Source of the DNA: Acetobacterium sp.
GTDB lineage: Bacteria > Bacillota > Clostridia > Eubacteriales > Eubacteriaceae
Direction of reading: 5' to 3'
Assembly: GCF_030652775.1 (NCBI RefSeq)
Contig: NZ_JAUSPS010000021.1
Span: 1 to 53,313, forward strand
Length of the DNA stretch: 53,313 nt
A program made the position numbers and the translations under genes. The notes beneath the pieces are model-generated. The model did no database searches, had not been told where the DNA came from, and worked only from the letters and a program-made list of their open reading frames with translations. This document shows positions 1 through 9,477 of this stretch, one piece after another; position 1 is the stretch's first letter, and the number at the start of each line of letters is the position of its first letter.

Positions 1-1
1 T

Positions 2-457
2 CACATGGGTGGAAAAATCGGCGTTCTTGTCGAAATTAACTGCGAAACTGATTTCGTAGCGAAAAACGAAGGCTTCAAAAACTTTGTTAAAGACGTGGCG
101 ATGCATATTGCAGCAGCTAATCCTTTATATGTAAACAAAGAAGAAGTGCCAATGGAAGAACTCGAAAAAGAAAAAGAAATTCTTCGTGCGCAAGCTTTAA
201 ATGAAGGTAAGCCAGAAAAAATCATTGATAAAATGGTTGAAGGCCGTGTCAGTAAATACTATAAAGAAATTTGTCTGCTGGAACAACCTTTTGTTAAAAA
301 TCCAGATCTGACAATTGAAGATCTGGTCAAAGAACAAATCATGACAATCGGTGAAAATGTTAAAATCAGACGATTTGCCCGATTCCAAATGGGTGAAGGT
401 TTAGAGAAAAAAGAAGAAAACTTTGCCGAAGAAGTAGCGAAGCAATTAAACGCATAA
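2..457 (+). CDS. tsf: Elongation factor Ts (3' part, cut by window start)
   Basis: EF-Ts is the cytosolic guanine nucleotide exchange factor that recycles EF-Tu by displacing GDP. The reading frame is open from the first bases, so the gene starts before the window; 151 residues remain, and the N-terminal UBA-like domain (roughly the first 60 residues) is missing. The visible part opens with the core signature [13 protein letters not shown], which is diagnostic for the family. The ATG at position 5 is an internal Met and not a start. In Firmicutes tsf normally follows rpsB. Here it ends in a strong terminator and pyrH has its own promoter, so tsf is the end of its transcription unit. Identification is secure; only the 5' end is unknown. 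Confidence 0.96.
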   Translation, partial: HMGGKIGVLVEINCETDFVAKNEGFKNFVKDVAMHIAAANPLYVNKEEVPMEELEKEKEILRAQALNEGKPEKIIDKMVEGRVSKYYKEICLLEQPFVKNPDLTIEDLVKEQIMTIGENVKIRRFARFQMGEGLEKKEENFAEEVAKQLNA

Positions 458-463
458 ACGCTT

Positions 464-491
464 AAAAAGAACACATTCGTGTTCTTTTTTT
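464..491 (+). terminator. Rho-independent terminator after tsf
   Basis: A perfect 11-bp stem (464-474 with 479-489), loop ATTC, runs directly into a T-run. It lies 6 bases after the tsf stop codon and separates tsf from pyrH. Confidence 0.9.
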
Positions 492-504
492 ACCGTTGAT
501 AAGA

Positions 505-533
505 TTGTAAATTGTTACTGGTTACGATATAAT
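505..533 (+). promoter_or_regulatory. Promoter of pyrH-frr
   Basis: TTGTAA (505-510), 17-bp spacer, TATAAT (528-533). Transcription would begin near 540, which places the ATG at 541 at the very 5' end of the mRNA and favours the TTG start at 559. Confidence 0.75.
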
Positions 534-558
534 ATAGAAAATGAAAGGGGGAGTCTTT

Positions 559-1269
559 TTGGAACCGAAATACAAACGTGTCATCATAAAATTAAGCGGT
601 GAAGCTTTAGCCGGCAGTGCCGGTCATGGTATCGATACCCCAACGGTACAATCAATTTGCAGCCAGATTAAAGAAGTTTTTGAGCTGGGTGTAGAAATTG
701 CCATTGTTGTGGGCGGTGGTAATTTTTGGCGGGGACGCAGCGGCGAAGGTATGGATAAATCTACCGCAGACTACATGGGAATGCTCGCCACCTGCATTAA
801 TGCTCTTGGTTTACAGGATGTTCTGGAAGAAATGGATGTGCCTGTGCGTGTTCAAACAGCAATCGAAATGAAGCAAATTGCCGAGCCCTATATCCGCAGA
901 AAAGCAATCCGTCATCTCGAAAAAAGAAGAGTTGTCATTTTTGCCTGCGGTACCGGAAACCCCTTTTTCACCACCGATACAACCGCAGCACTACGGGCGG
1001 CTGAAATTGATGCTGAAATTATCCTTTTAGCCAAAAGTATTGATGCAGTATACGATTCAGATCCGCTGGTTAACCCAGATGCAATACGCTATTCCGAATT
1101 ATCATACATTGATGTATTAAATCAAGGCCTGAAGGTAATGGATTCAACGGCAACATCATTATGTATGGATAATCACATTCCTATTCTAGTGTTTGGTTTA
1201 AATGAACCGGAAAATATTTTACGTGCGATCATGGGCGAAAAAATCGGAACAATTATTCAGGAGGTATAG
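559..1269 (+). CDS. pyrH: UMP kinase
   Basis: Phosphorylates UMP to UDP with ATP in pyrimidine nucleotide synthesis; hexameric cytosolic enzyme of the amino acid kinase fold. The protein (236 residues from the TTG start) begins [18 protein letters not shown], the family's phosphate-binding N-terminus, followed by [10 protein letters not shown] and the [12 protein letters not shown] segment. I chose TTG at 559 because AAAGGGGG (544-551) sits 7 bases before it. The upstream in-frame ATG at 541 overlaps that ribosome binding site, would be practically leaderless given the -10 box at 528-533, and adds six residues not usual in PyrH. It is followed after 3 bases by frr, a conserved pair. Confidence 0.95.
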   Translation: MEPKYKRVIIKLSGEALAGSAGHGIDTPTVQSICSQIKEVFELGVEIAIVVGGGNFWRGRSGEGMDKSTADYMGMLATCINALGLQDVLEEMDVPVRVQTAIEMKQIAEPYIRRKAIRHLEKRRVVIFACGTGNPFFTTDTTAALRAAEIDAEIILLAKSIDAVYDSDPLVNPDAIRYSELSYIDVLNQGLKVMDSTATSLCMDNHIPILVFGLNEPENILRAIMGEKIGTIIQEV

Positions 1270-1272
1270 AAG

Positions 1273-1830
1273 ATGGTAAATGAGATTAAAGCGACAGCTA
1301 ATGAAAAAATGGAAAAAGCACTGAGAAACCTAAACGAGAGTTTGGGCAGCTTACGGGCAGGAAGAGCAAATCCGCGCATTCTCGATAAGGTAATGGTTGA
1401 TTATTACGGCTCGCCGACAAGTCTAAATCAATTGGCAAACATCAGTACTCCTGAAGCAAGAATGATTGTCGTACAGCCTTATGACGCTACGGCCATCCCT
1501 GCCATTGAAAAGGGGATTTTGAAATCAGACTTGGGTTTTAATCCATCAAACGATGGGAAAGTCATTCGTTTGTTGATCCCCCAATTAACGGAGGAACGAC
1601 GAAAAGAACTGGTTAAACTGGTAAAAAAATATGGCGAAGAATGTAAGGTCGCCATGCGGAATATTCGTCGACACGCCATTCAGGAGCTGAAAGACGGCCA
1701 AAAAGAAGGACTGATCACCGAAGATGATTTGAAACAAGGTGAAAAAGAAGTTCAGAAGGTTACGGACGAAGAGATTAAAAACATTGAAACGATTCTAAAA
1801 GAAAAAGAAGCGGAAATTTTAGAAGTTTAA
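1273..1830 (+). CDS. frr: Ribosome recycling factor
   Basis: RRF works with EF-G to split post-termination ribosomes. At 185 residues it has the normal family length and the typical features: an N-terminal helix with [23 protein letters not shown] leading into the central domain, and the C-terminal long helix ([15 protein letters not shown] onward, rich in Lys/Glu). The start lies 3 bases behind pyrH, with GGAGG at the end of pyrH serving as ribosome binding site, so the two are translated from one mRNA. A terminator follows 57 bases later, so the unit ends here, whereas in many clostridia it continues into uppS and cdsA. Confidence 0.96.
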   Translation: MVNEIKATANEKMEKALRNLNESLGSLRAGRANPRILDKVMVDYYGSPTSLNQLANISTPEARMIVVQPYDATAIPAIEKGILKSDLGFNPSNDGKVIRLLIPQLTEERRKELVKLVKKYGEECKVAMRNIRRHAIQELKDGQKEGLITEDDLKQGEKEVQKVTDEEIKNIETILKEKEAEILEV

Positions 1831-1886
1831 TTGTTTTTTCGGGATATGATTTCTTTAATTGTTCATTCAATTAAATAGTATTTCAT

Positions 1887-1919
1887 TAAGAGTGGGGAGA
1901 CCCACTCTTAACTATTTTT
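1887..1919 (+). terminator. Terminator after frr
   Basis: A perfect 10-bp stem (1887-1896 with 1901-1910), loop GAGA, then ACTATTTTT. The T-run is interrupted, so termination may be partial. It closes the pyrH-frr unit in the 173-base gap before rimP. Confidence 0.8.
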
Positions 1920-2003
1920 CGAGAAAGTATCAATCTGATGATTACTGCGAAAAATGATTCCCTCACAATTTAGGAAAATAATAAATAGAAAAAAGGAAAA
2001 CGT

Positions 2004-2495
2004 ATGAAAAAAGTATCAAAAGAATTCTTATTAGAAGAATTAACTACGCCAGTGGTGGAATCCCTTGGCTATGAATTAACCGATCTGACCTTTGAAAAAC
2101 AGGGCAAGGATTGGTGCCTAACCCTGTTTATCGATTCGGAAAAGGGGATTTCATTGGACGATTGTGAAATCGTCAGCCGACAGATCAGTGAACTGCTTGA
2201 CGAAAAGGATCCCATCGAACAGAGTTATTTTCTGGAAGTCTCTTCACCTGGTATGGATCGGCCACTAAAAAAGGAGAAGCATTTTCTTTCAAATCTTGAT
2301 AAAAAAATAGCTGTTCATCTTTTCGCACCACTGGATGGGAAAAAGGATATTGAAGGGGTATTAAAATCATATACCCTTGAAGAATTAACCCTTGAGCTGG
2401 AAACAGGTGAAATGCTGACCCTGGAAAATAGTAAAATCGCAAAAGCAAATCGGTTGGATGAGTTGAATTTCAAACCTCTTCCATCTGCTGAATAA
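2004..2495 (+). CDS. rimP: Ribosome maturation factor RimP
   Basis: RimP binds the 30S subunit during assembly. The 163-residue protein has the N-terminal alpha/beta domain with LGYELTDLTFEKQG and the family motif EVSSPGMDRPLKKEKHF at about residues 78-94, then an Sm-like C-terminal domain. AAAAAGGAAAACGT precedes the ATG. It heads the long rimP-nusA-rnpM-infB operon and ends 23 bases before nusA. I could not find a convincing -35/-10 pair in the gap upstream, so the operon promoter is unassigned. Confidence 0.93.
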   Translation: MKKVSKEFLLEELTTPVVESLGYELTDLTFEKQGKDWCLTLFIDSEKGISLDDCEIVSRQISELLDEKDPIEQSYFLEVSSPGMDRPLKKEKHFLSNLDKKIAVHLFAPLDGKKDIEGVLKSYTLEELTLELETGEMLTLENSKIAKANRLDELNFKPLPSAE

Positions 2496-2518
2496 AACGG
2501 AAGGCGGAGAAAACGAAT

Positions 2519-3712
2519 ATGAATCAGGAGTTTATACGCGCTCTAGATGTAATTCAAGAAGAAAAATCAATCGATAAAGAAGAATTAATTCAAGCAATTG
2601 AGGCTGCTATTACCACAGCATACAAAAAAAACTATGGTAATTCTCATAATGTCGAGATTAATATTGACCGTGAAAATGGTGATATTCAAGTCTTTGCATT
2701 AAAAGAAATTGTCGAAGTTCCCGAAAATGATCACAGTCAGATTTCACTGGATAAAGCCCGGGAAGTCGACAGCAACTATGCTGTTGGCGATTTCTTCAGA
2801 AAAGAAGTCAGACCCAGAGATTTCGGACGAATTGCCGCTCAAAATGCCAAACAGCTGATCATTCAGCGGATTAAAGAAGCTGAACGCAATATCATCTACG
2901 ATGATTATCTGAAGCGACAAGATGAAGTATTAACCGGTATTATCAAACGGATTGAAAAAGGTGTGGTCTATGTTGAGGTTGGCAAACTTGAGGCAGTGAT
3001 GTTACCTTCTGAGCAAACAGCCAGTGAGACATACACATTAAATCAACGCTTAAAAGTTTATCTGCTGATGGTTAAGAAAACGACCAAGGGACCCCAGGTT
3101 AATGTTTCCCGAACTCATCCAGGGCTCGTAAAACGCTTGTTTGAGTCAGAAGTACCTGAAATTTTCGACGGCATTGTAGACATTGTCTCCATTTCCAGAG
3201 AAGCCGGTTCGCGGACAAAGGTGGCTGTTAAAGCCAATGATCCAAGCATTGATCCGGTTGGTGCCTGCGTCGGTCAAAAAGGCGTTCGGGTTCAGAATAT
3301 TATCAACGAGCTGCAAGGCGAAAAAATCGATGTGATTAAATGGAGTGACAGTATTGAAGAATATTTAGCAAATGCATTAAGCCCTGCGAAAGTTGTCGAA
3401 ATCATACCAAACAAGGATGATAAAACTGCCATTGCCATTGTCGATGACTACCAATTATCGCTAGCAATTGGAAAAGAAGGTCAAAATGTGCGATTGGCGG
3501 CAAAATTAACCGGTTGGAAGATTGATATTAAAAGCAAAAGCGATTATGTTAATCAACATAAAATCACGGCTGACAACGAAAATGGTTTTTCCGACGATAT
3601 TTTGCTGGAGCTAAAAGAAGAACTGGAATCAGCGGAAGCGTTGGAGATTTTAGATGATTCAATGCCTGAAGATGATTCGCTATTTGAAGACATTTCAGAT
3701 CTTGAAAATTAA
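2519..3712 (+). CDS. nusA: Transcription termination/antitermination protein NusA
   Basis: NusA binds RNA polymerase and nascent RNA to modulate pausing, termination and antitermination. The 397-residue protein shows the order expected: N-terminal polymerase-binding domain (about 1-130), S1 domain from about residue 135 (DEVLTGIIKRIEKG), KH1 (GACVGQKGVR) and KH2 (SLAIGKEGQNVRLAAKLTGW), then an acidic C-terminal tail (about 50 residues, many Asp/Glu). There are no C-terminal AR repeats, as is usual in Firmicutes. GGCGGAG stands before the ATG. A putative extra promoter lies between nusA and rnpM. Confidence 0.97.
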   Translation: MNQEFIRALDVIQEEKSIDKEELIQAIEAAITTAYKKNYGNSHNVEINIDRENGDIQVFALKEIVEVPENDHSQISLDKAREVDSNYAVGDFFRKEVRPRDFGRIAAQNAKQLIIQRIKEAERNIIYDDYLKRQDEVLTGIIKRIEKGVVYVEVGKLEAVMLPSEQTASETYTLNQRLKVYLLMVKKTTKGPQVNVSRTHPGLVKRLFESEVPEIFDGIVDIVSISREAGSRTKVAVKANDPSIDPVGACVGQKGVRVQNIINELQGEKIDVIKWSDSIEEYLANALSPAKVVEIIPNKDDKTAIAIVDDYQLSLAIGKEGQNVRLAAKLTGWKIDIKSKSDYVNQHKITADNENGFSDDILLELKEELESAEALEILDDSMPEDDSLFEDISDLEN

Positions 3713-3739
3713 AGGTTTAATCAATAATATAGCTTTTTA

Positions 3740-3748
3740 TGCTATAAT
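3740..3748 (+). promoter_or_regulatory. Possible extended -10 promoter before rnpM
   Basis: TGCTATAAT (TGn plus a perfect -10) lies 32 bases before the rnpM start. No good -35 is present (TCAATA at 16-bp spacing is poor), so it would have to act as an extended -10 promoter inside the operon. Confidence 0.45.
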
Positions 3749-3779
3749 ACTTTAGATAAAACAATGTCAGGGAGGTACA

Positions 3780-4052
3780 ATGAAAAAAATTCCACAGAGA
3801 ACCTGTGTTATATGCCATTCGAAATTTGATAAACGAGACTTATTTAGGATTGTATCAGATAATTCTGGCGAAATTTTTTTTGATCCCACTGGAAAAGCAA
3901 ATGGACGTGGCGCCTATGTATGCAAGTCTGATGCCTGTGTGGATCAATTCCTGAATAAGAATTACCTGGAACGGGCATTTAAAAGAAAAGTAGAAAGTGC
4001 TGTTGTCGAAATTGTTCGTCAACAACTATCAGAGAAAAAACAAATGAAATAA
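3780..4052 (+). CDS. rnpM: RNase P modulator RnpM (YlxR family)
   Basis: A 90-residue YlxR-family protein; members bind RNA and in B. subtilis bind and modulate RNase P. The signature RTCVICHSKFDKRDLFRIV at the N-terminus and GKANGRGAYVCKSDAC in the middle are the family hallmarks, with a positively charged C-terminus. GGGAGG lies 3 bases before the ATG. It sits between nusA and infB as expected. The usual next gene, ylxQ (an L7Ae-like RNA-binding protein), is missing: infB begins 24 bases later. Confidence 0.92.
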   Translation: MKKIPQRTCVICHSKFDKRDLFRIVSDNSGEIFFDPTGKANGRGAYVCKSDACVDQFLNKNYLERAFKRKVESAVVEIVRQQLSEKKQMK

Positions 4053-4076
4053 GATAATTTTGAAGGGAGGAATAAT

Positions 4077-6284
4077 ATGTCAAAATTAAGAGTGTACGAT
4101 TTAGCTAAAAAATATAATATTCCCAGTAAAGAATTCGTAGCCATTTTAAATAAGTACAATATTCCTGTAAAAAACCATATGAGCGCCCTGACTGATCAAC
4201 AAATTGCGGAGTTTGAAGAAAAATTCGATAAAGACAAGTATCAAGCAGAGCTGGAAGCAGAAAAGAAAAAGGAACCGGTCAAGGAAAATGTGAAAACCGG
4301 TTCTAGTCCTGTTTCCCCGAAAGTGAGTTCCGATACGAAAAAACCAACAAGACCACCACAAAAAAATCAACAAAATACAGGGGGCAATGTGCCGAAAAAA
4401 GCAGATGATAAAAAACGACCCGTTTCCAGCAACCAGGGTCAGCAACCAAAGGTTAGAGACCATAGTAAAAAAGAAAAGACCGCTCGAAGTGTTTACAAGC
4501 GAATTAAAGATGAAAAAAAGAAATCTGTTCAGTTAAACCAGACATTTGAAATTCCTGAGATTTTAACCGTCGGTGAGTTGGCCGATGTGCTTGAAATAAG
4601 TGCTACCGAGGTTATTAAATCCCTGATGCTGGCTGGCACCATGGTAAGTATTAACCAGGAGATTGATTTCGAAACGGCTGCCATCGTTGCAGCTGAGTTG
4701 GGCTTTGAAGTCGAAGCGATTAAAATTGAAGATGTTGTTTCAAAAATTTTGGAAGAATATGATGAAGAAGAAAGCGAAAATGAAATCCCTCGTCCTCCGG
4801 TTGTCACCGTCATGGGACATGTAGATCATGGTAAAACCTCGCTTCTTGATCGAATTCGTAAAGCAAATGTTATTGCCGGCGAAGCTGGGGGTATTACACA
4901 GCATATTGGTGCCTATACCGTTAATATCAAAAACCATGCTATTACTGTTATCGATACCCCGGGACATGAGGCTTTTACTGCCATGCGTTCACGTGGTGCT
5001 CAAATCACTGATATCGCAGTCCTGGTTGTGGCCGCAGATGACGGGGTTATGCCTCAAACCGTTGAAGCCATCAATCATGCCAAAGCGGCCGGTGTTCCAA
5101 TTCTGGTTGCCATCAATAAGATTGACAAACCAGGAGCAGATCCAGAACGGGTTAAACAGGAATTAACAAAATATAACCTTGTTGTTGAAGAATGGGGCGG
5201 CGAAACGATTGCTGTTAACGTCTCAGCAAAAACCGGCGAAGGGATCGAGTCGCTGCTGGAAATGATCATTATGATGTCTGAAATGGAAGAATTGACCGCC
5301 GATCCAGGCCGTGAAGCCAGAGGAAGTGTCATTGAATCTCAGATAAAACGCGGAAAAGGATCAGTTGCGACCTTACTGGTTCAGCAGGGAACCTTGCACG
5401 TTGGGGACTCCATTATCTCAGGAACTACCTATGGTAAGATCCGGACAATGATTGATGATAAGGGCAAGCGGCTAAAAAAAGCAGGTCCATCCACTCCCGT
5501 AGAAATTTCTGGTCTTTCTGATATTCCTGCGGCTGGGGACGATTTTATCGTGCTTGAAAATGAAAAAGAAGCCCGTTCATTAGCTGAAAAACGAAAAGAA
5601 ATGCAAAAAGGCGAGCGTCAACGTCGTTCCAATATTTCCCTTGATGATCTGTTTAGTCAGATTCAGGACGGCAATATTCAGGATGTCAATATTATCATTA
5701 AAGCCGACGTTCAGGGATCCATTGAAGCAATCAAACAATCCCTTGAAAAACTGGATAACGAAGCAGTTCGAATTAATATTATCCACGGTGCGGTTGGCGC
5801 CATCAATGAAACGGATGTCTTACTGGCATCTACTTCAAACGCCATTGTGATTGGTTTTAATGTCAGACCTGACAAAAACGCTATCAAGCTGGCCGAAACA
5901 GAAGAAGTGGATATTCGCCTTTATCGGGTTATCTACGATGCCGTTGAAGATATTAAAAAAGCCATGGAAGGCATGTTGGCACCTGAATTCCGCGAAAAAG
6001 TCATGGGAAATGCGGAAATACGGGAAGTATTCAAGATCCCCAGCATCGGTACCATCGCCGGCTGCTATATTACCGACGGAAAAATCAACCGAAATGATGA
6101 TGTTCGTATTATTCGCGACGGCATCGTAATACTGGAAGGAAAAATTGCGTCTTTACGTCGTTTTAAAGATGATGTTAAAGAAGTAAACACCGGATATGAA
6201 TGTGGAATTGGGATCGAAAAATACAACGATTTAAAAGTTGGCGATAACATTGAAGCATTTACCATGGAAAAAATCGAAAGATAA
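4077..6284 (+). CDS. infB: Translation initiation factor IF-2
   Basis: GTPase that places fMet-tRNA on the 30S subunit and promotes subunit joining. The 735-residue protein starts with the IF2 N-domain ([17 protein letters not shown]), then a Lys/Pro/Gln-rich low-complexity linker (about 60-160), a second IF2_N domain, and the G domain: G1 GHVDHGKT at residues 247-254, G3 DTPGHE, G4 NKID. Domains II, III and IV follow. The strong ribosome binding site GAAGGGAGG precedes the ATG. The linker is shorter than in many species. A GNRA-type hairpin overlaps the stop codon. Confidence 0.97.
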   Translation: MSKLRVYDLAKKYNIPSKEFVAILNKYNIPVKNHMSALTDQQIAEFEEKFDKDKYQAELEAEKKKEPVKENVKTGSSPVSPKVSSDTKKPTRPPQKNQQNTGGNVPKKADDKKRPVSSNQGQQPKVRDHSKKEKTARSVYKRIKDEKKKSVQLNQTFEIPEILTVGELADVLEISATEVIKSLMLAGTMVSINQEIDFETAAIVAAELGFEVEAIKIEDVVSKILEEYDEEESENEIPRPPVVTVMGHVDHGKTSLLDRIRKANVIAGEAGGITQHIGAYTVNIKNHAITVIDTPGHEAFTAMRSRGAQITDIAVLVVAADDGVMPQTVEAINHAKAAGVPILVAINKIDKPGADPERVKQELTKYNLVVEEWGGETIAVNVSAKTGEGIESLLEMIIMMSEMEELTADPGREARGSVIESQIKRGKGSVATLLVQQGTLHVGDSIISGTTYGKIRTMIDDKGKRLKKAGPSTPVEISGLSDIPAAGDDFIVLENEKEARSLAEKRKEMQKGERQRRSNISLDDLFSQIQDGNIQDVNIIIKADVQGSIEAIKQSLEKLDNEAVRINIIHGAVGAINETDVLLASTSNAIVIGFNVRPDKNAIKLAETEEVDIRLYRVIYDAVEDIKKAMEGMLAPEFREKVMGNAEIREVFKIPSIGTIAGCYITDGKINRNDDVRIIRDGIVILEGKIASLRRFKDDVKEVNTGYECGIGIEKYNDLKVGDNIEAFTMEKIER

Positions 6285-6301
6285 GCGAAAGCCTATCTTT
6301 C
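6276..6301 (+). other. GAAA-tetraloop hairpin at the infB-rbfA junction
   Basis: GAAAGATA (6276-6283) pairs with TATCTTTC (6294-6301), and inside it GC pairs with GC around a GAAA tetraloop (6287-6290). It overlaps the infB stop codon and ends just before the rbfA ribosome binding site. No T-run follows, so it is not a terminator; it may be a processing or stability element. Confidence 0.6.
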
Positions 6302-6322
6302 CCATTAAGGAGATAAAATAAA

Positions 6323-6706
6323 ATGGCATCTCATCGTAATGAAAAAATTAATGGCTTAATCCAAAGAGAATTCAGTTTAATCATTATTCATAAAATGAAA
6401 GACACCCGTATCAAAGACAGCAATGTCAGTATTACCAGAGTTAAAGCGGCTCCCGACTTGAAGACCGCCACCGTCTATGTCAGTATTTTTGGTGATGATA
6501 GTCAGAAGAAGGTTGTGCTGGAATTACTGAATAATGCCAAAAGCTTTTTAAGATCTAGTTTAGGACAGGTAATCACGGTTCATTCAGTACCGGCTCTGAT
6601 CTTTGAAATAGATAATTCTATTGAATACGGCATGCATATTGAATCGATTTTAAAAAGTTTAAAAGACGATAAAGAACTTAAGGATCAGAATGAAGAAGAT
6701 TCCTGA
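6323..6706 (+). CDS. rbfA: Ribosome-binding factor A
   Basis: Small KH-like protein needed for late 30S maturation and 16S rRNA 5'-end processing. The 127-residue sequence has the family pattern: RNEKINGLIQREFSLII at the N-terminus, SNVSITRVKAAPDLKTATVYVSI in abbreviated form, and VHSVPALIFEIDNSIEYG near the C-terminus. AAGGAGAT precedes the ATG. Its end overlaps nrnA by 17 bases, indicating translational coupling. Confidence 0.94.
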   Translation: MASHRNEKINGLIQREFSLIIIHKMKDTRIKDSNVSITRVKAAPDLKTATVYVSIFGDDSQKKVVLELLNNAKSFLRSSLGQVITVHSVPALIFEIDNSIEYGMHIESILKSLKDDKELKDQNEEDS

Positions 6707-7649
6707 TGAAATATTAGATTGCTTAAATAACCATCAACGGTTTTTGATTCTGCTTCATCAAAAACCGGATGGTGATGCAATTGGTTCGGCAGTGGCTTTA
6801 GGTAAGGGTTTGAAGCAGCTGAACAAAACCGTTGATTATTATATTGATCTACCGCTTGAGGACAAACTGGTTTTCTTTAATGAAATCCAATACTTTAATC
6901 AATCATTGCAGGACAGCTACGATGTTATTGTGTTTTTAGACTGCTCCAGCAGTAATTTTGCTTTTTCACCAGCCGAAATGCCAGCGGCCAAAACAAAACT
7001 GGTTATCGATCATCATAAAAGCAATGCGCATTATGGTGATCTTAACTTTGTTGAGATTACCGGAGCAACTGCCGAAATCGTCTTTCGCATTTTAAAAGGT
7101 CTGAATGTGGAATTTGACGAAGAAATGGCCGATGCTATTTTTACCGGGATCACCACCGATACTGGTAGTTTCCAATATTCCAACGTGACTGTTGACACCC
7201 ATTTAATCGCCAGTGAATTGTATGCTATCAAGACCAATTACGCCCATCTTTCCAAAAGACTTCATACCCAGAAGAACATTGATCAAATGAAAATGACCGG
7301 AGCAGCCATCCATTCATTAGAAGTTTTGGACAGCATGCCGATCGCGATGATGATATTAGCTCATGACACCATTTTTAAATTTGGTGGCACCATCAACATC
7401 ACTGACGATGTTGCCAATTTAGGTCAAAACACCATTGGGGTCTCGATAACAGCACTTCTAAAAGAAATCGATCCCGGCGAATATCGGGTCTCTTTACGGG
7501 CAAAATTCCCCTATGATATTCACGAAATTGCTTTAAAATATGGCGGTGGAGGTCATGAACGGGCGGCAGGGTTTAACTTCAGTGGTGACATTAATGAACT
7601 GAAGCGTGATCTGATGGACGTTTATGAGAATCAAAATGGAGAAAGTTAA
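6690..7649 (+). CDS. nrnA: Bifunctional oligoribonuclease / pAp phosphatase (DHH family)
   Basis: NrnA degrades 2-5 nt RNA oligomers and removes the 3' phosphate from pAp. The 319-residue DHH-DHHA1 protein shows HQKPDGDAIGSAVAL near residue 24, the DHH motif in VIDHHKSN, GITTDTGSF for metal binding, and the DHHA1 substrate motif KYGGGGHERAAGF near the C-terminus. The first acidic segment reads VFLDCSSSN. It overlaps rbfA by 17 bases and truB by 14 bases, forming a compact run. Its place between rbfA and truB is conserved in Firmicutes. Confidence 0.93.
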   Translation: MKKIPDEILDCLNNHQRFLILLHQKPDGDAIGSAVALGKGLKQLNKTVDYYIDLPLEDKLVFFNEIQYFNQSLQDSYDVIVFLDCSSSNFAFSPAEMPAAKTKLVIDHHKSNAHYGDLNFVEITGATAEIVFRILKGLNVEFDEEMADAIFTGITTDTGSFQYSNVTVDTHLIASELYAIKTNYAHLSKRLHTQKNIDQMKMTGAAIHSLEVLDSMPIAMMILAHDTIFKFGGTINITDDVANLGQNTIGVSITALLKEIDPGEYRVSLRAKFPYDIHEIALKYGGGGHERAAGFNFSGDINELKRDLMDVYENQNGES

Positions 7650-8556
7650 CAGTTTCAATGGCTATCTCAATGTTTTCAAAGAGAAAGGCATGACATCTCA
7701 TGATGTGGTGTTTAAGGCTCGGAAAATCCTGAAAACAAAAAAAATTGGTCATACCGGAACATTGGATCCAGATGCCCAGGGCGTTCTTGTTTTATGTGTT
7801 GGCCAGGCGACAAAAATGGTTGAATATATCACTGACCACGAAAAAGTCTATGAAGCGGAAGTCATCCTCGGGCGGGAAACGGATACCTGCGATTTATCAG
7901 GGACAGTTATTAGTGAAAGCGATCAGCGCATCGGCCGTGACGCTTTTGAAAGTATCCTGACCCAGTTTATCGGCGATATCCGTCAGAAACCACCGATCTA
8001 TTCAGCGATTCGGGTGAATGGAAAAAAACTGTATCACTACGCCAGAAATGGCGAATCAGTGGAAATACCAGAACGGGACATTCATGTTGCCGGTATCAGT
8101 CTGTTGGAATTCTGCGAAGATAGCCAAAAAGCGAGAATCATGGTAACCTGTTCTAAAGGAACGTATATTCGTTCGCTGTGCCGCGATATTGGGAGTGCTC
8201 TGGGGTCTTTGGGATGTATGGGAAACCTGATCCGTCATCGAGTTGGCACCTTCAGCATCATTGATGCTTTAACCCTGGCTGAGATAGCAGAAAAAGTCAG
8301 CCATGACCAGATTGAATCGCTTTTCTACCCGTTGGCGTATTCTCTTGACCGTTATCAATGCGTCCGGGCAACTGAGCAAGGTCGTAAGTTCTTACTTAAT
8401 GGAAATAAGCTTTTTCAATGGAATATCCATGAATCCCTGGATGATTTTTACCTCGGGGAAACCCTGCGCTTATACGATGGTGATCAACTTATTGGGATGG
8501 GCAGATATTATCAGAACGACGAAGGAAACTATATTAAACCGACAAAACTACTGTGA
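7636..8556 (+). CDS. truB: tRNA pseudouridine(55) synthase
   Basis: Makes pseudouridine 55 in the T-loop of tRNAs. The catalytic motif GHTGTLDPDAQGVLV (with the nucleophilic Asp) lies at about residues 38-52, and KPPIYSAIRVNGKKLY and CSKGTYIRSLCRDIG are further TruB signatures; a short C-terminal PUA-like part follows. Two in-frame ATGs are possible, 7624 and 7636; neither has a good ribosome binding site. I chose 7636 because family members begin close to the GYLNVFKEKGMTSHDVV segment. Both overlap the end of nrnA, so translation is likely coupled. Confidence 0.93.
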   Translation: MEKVNSFNGYLNVFKEKGMTSHDVVFKARKILKTKKIGHTGTLDPDAQGVLVLCVGQATKMVEYITDHEKVYEAEVILGRETDTCDLSGTVISESDQRIGRDAFESILTQFIGDIRQKPPIYSAIRVNGKKLYHYARNGESVEIPERDIHVAGISLLEFCEDSQKARIMVTCSKGTYIRSLCRDIGSALGSLGCMGNLIRHRVGTFSIIDALTLAEIAEKVSHDQIESLFYPLAYSLDRYQCVRATEQGRKFLLNGNKLFQWNIHESLDDFYLGETLRLYDGDQLIGMGRYYQNDEGNYIKPTKLL

Positions 8557-8564
8557 GGTGAACA

Positions 8565-9473
8565 ATGACAACAAATACTTATCACGGAGAAGAAATTGTT
8601 TTAGCCCTCGGCTTTTTTGACGGTGTTCATCTCGGACACCGGGCATTGCTTGAAGAAACGAAAAGAATAGGTCAGCAATTAAACTGTAAAACTGGGGTTA
8701 TGACCTTTAAAGAGCACCCCCTGGAATTAATTTTTCCTAATTACACCCCCTGGCTGATTACCTCTAATGCTGAAAAAGAATCGATGATTCGCAATTATGG
8801 CGTTGATTTTGTGTTTTTGAATCCGTTCACGGAGAAGTTGATGAAGTTAACCCCGGAGAAATTCATCGCCGACTATCTGCTAAAAAAATATAATGTCAAA
8901 GTCGTTGTTGTCGGTTTTAATTATAATTTCGGTTATAAGGGCGCCGGAACAACCGATACATTAAAAGAGCTGGGAAAAAAATATGGATTTGAAGTTGAAA
9001 TTCTGCCGCCATTTATTATCAATACCCACTCTGTCAGCTCAACCTTTATTCGCGAGCTGATTAGCTGTGGTCAGGTTGATGAGGTCAAAACATTTCTGGG
9101 TCGAAATTATGCATTAAGCGGCATTGTTGTTCAAGGGAAAGGACTGGGACATCAGTTTGGCATTCCAACGGCAAATATTAAATTAGCTAAGAAATTAATT
9201 TTACCGAACACCGGCGTTTATTATACACACGTACATTATCGGGAAAAATGTTTTAATGGCCTGACAAATTTGGGCTTTAACCCAACTTTTGAAAAACATC
9301 CTTTCAGCATTGAAACCTATATCTACGATTTTGATGAGGATATTTACAATCGAGAAATCACCATTGAGTTCATTAAAAAAATCAGAGATGAGATAAAATT
9401 CGAGTCCATTGACGATTTAATCGATCAAATTAAAATGGATATTGTTTGTATCAGAAGAGATTTTATTGAATAA
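8565..9473 (+). CDS. ribF: Bifunctional riboflavin kinase / FAD synthetase
   Basis: Phosphorylates riboflavin to FMN and adenylates FMN to FAD. The N-terminal adenylyltransferase domain has LGFFDGVHLGHRALL at about residues 14-28 and FSTTFIREL-like HSVSSTFIRELI. The C-terminal flavokinase domain begins near residue 180 with GKGLGHQFGIPTANI and carries NLGFNPTFEKHPFSIETYI. Length 302 is normal. The start lies 8 bases after truB with GAGGTG in between. The transcript ends in a hairpin that overlaps the start of rpsO transcription. No FMN riboswitch is present here. Confidence 0.95.
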   Translation: MTTNTYHGEEIVLALGFFDGVHLGHRALLEETKRIGQQLNCKTGVMTFKEHPLELIFPNYTPWLITSNAEKESMIRNYGVDFVFLNPFTEKLMKLTPEKFIADYLLKKYNVKVVVVGFNYNFGYKGAGTTDTLKELGKKYGFEVEILPPFIINTHSVSSTFIRELISCGQVDEVKTFLGRNYALSGIVVQGKGLGHQFGIPTANIKLAKKLILPNTGVYYTHVHYREKCFNGLTNLGFNPTFEKHPFSIETYIYDFDEDIYNREITIEFIKKIRDEIKFESIDDLIDQIKMDIVCIRRDFIE

Positions 9474-9477
9474 TATA

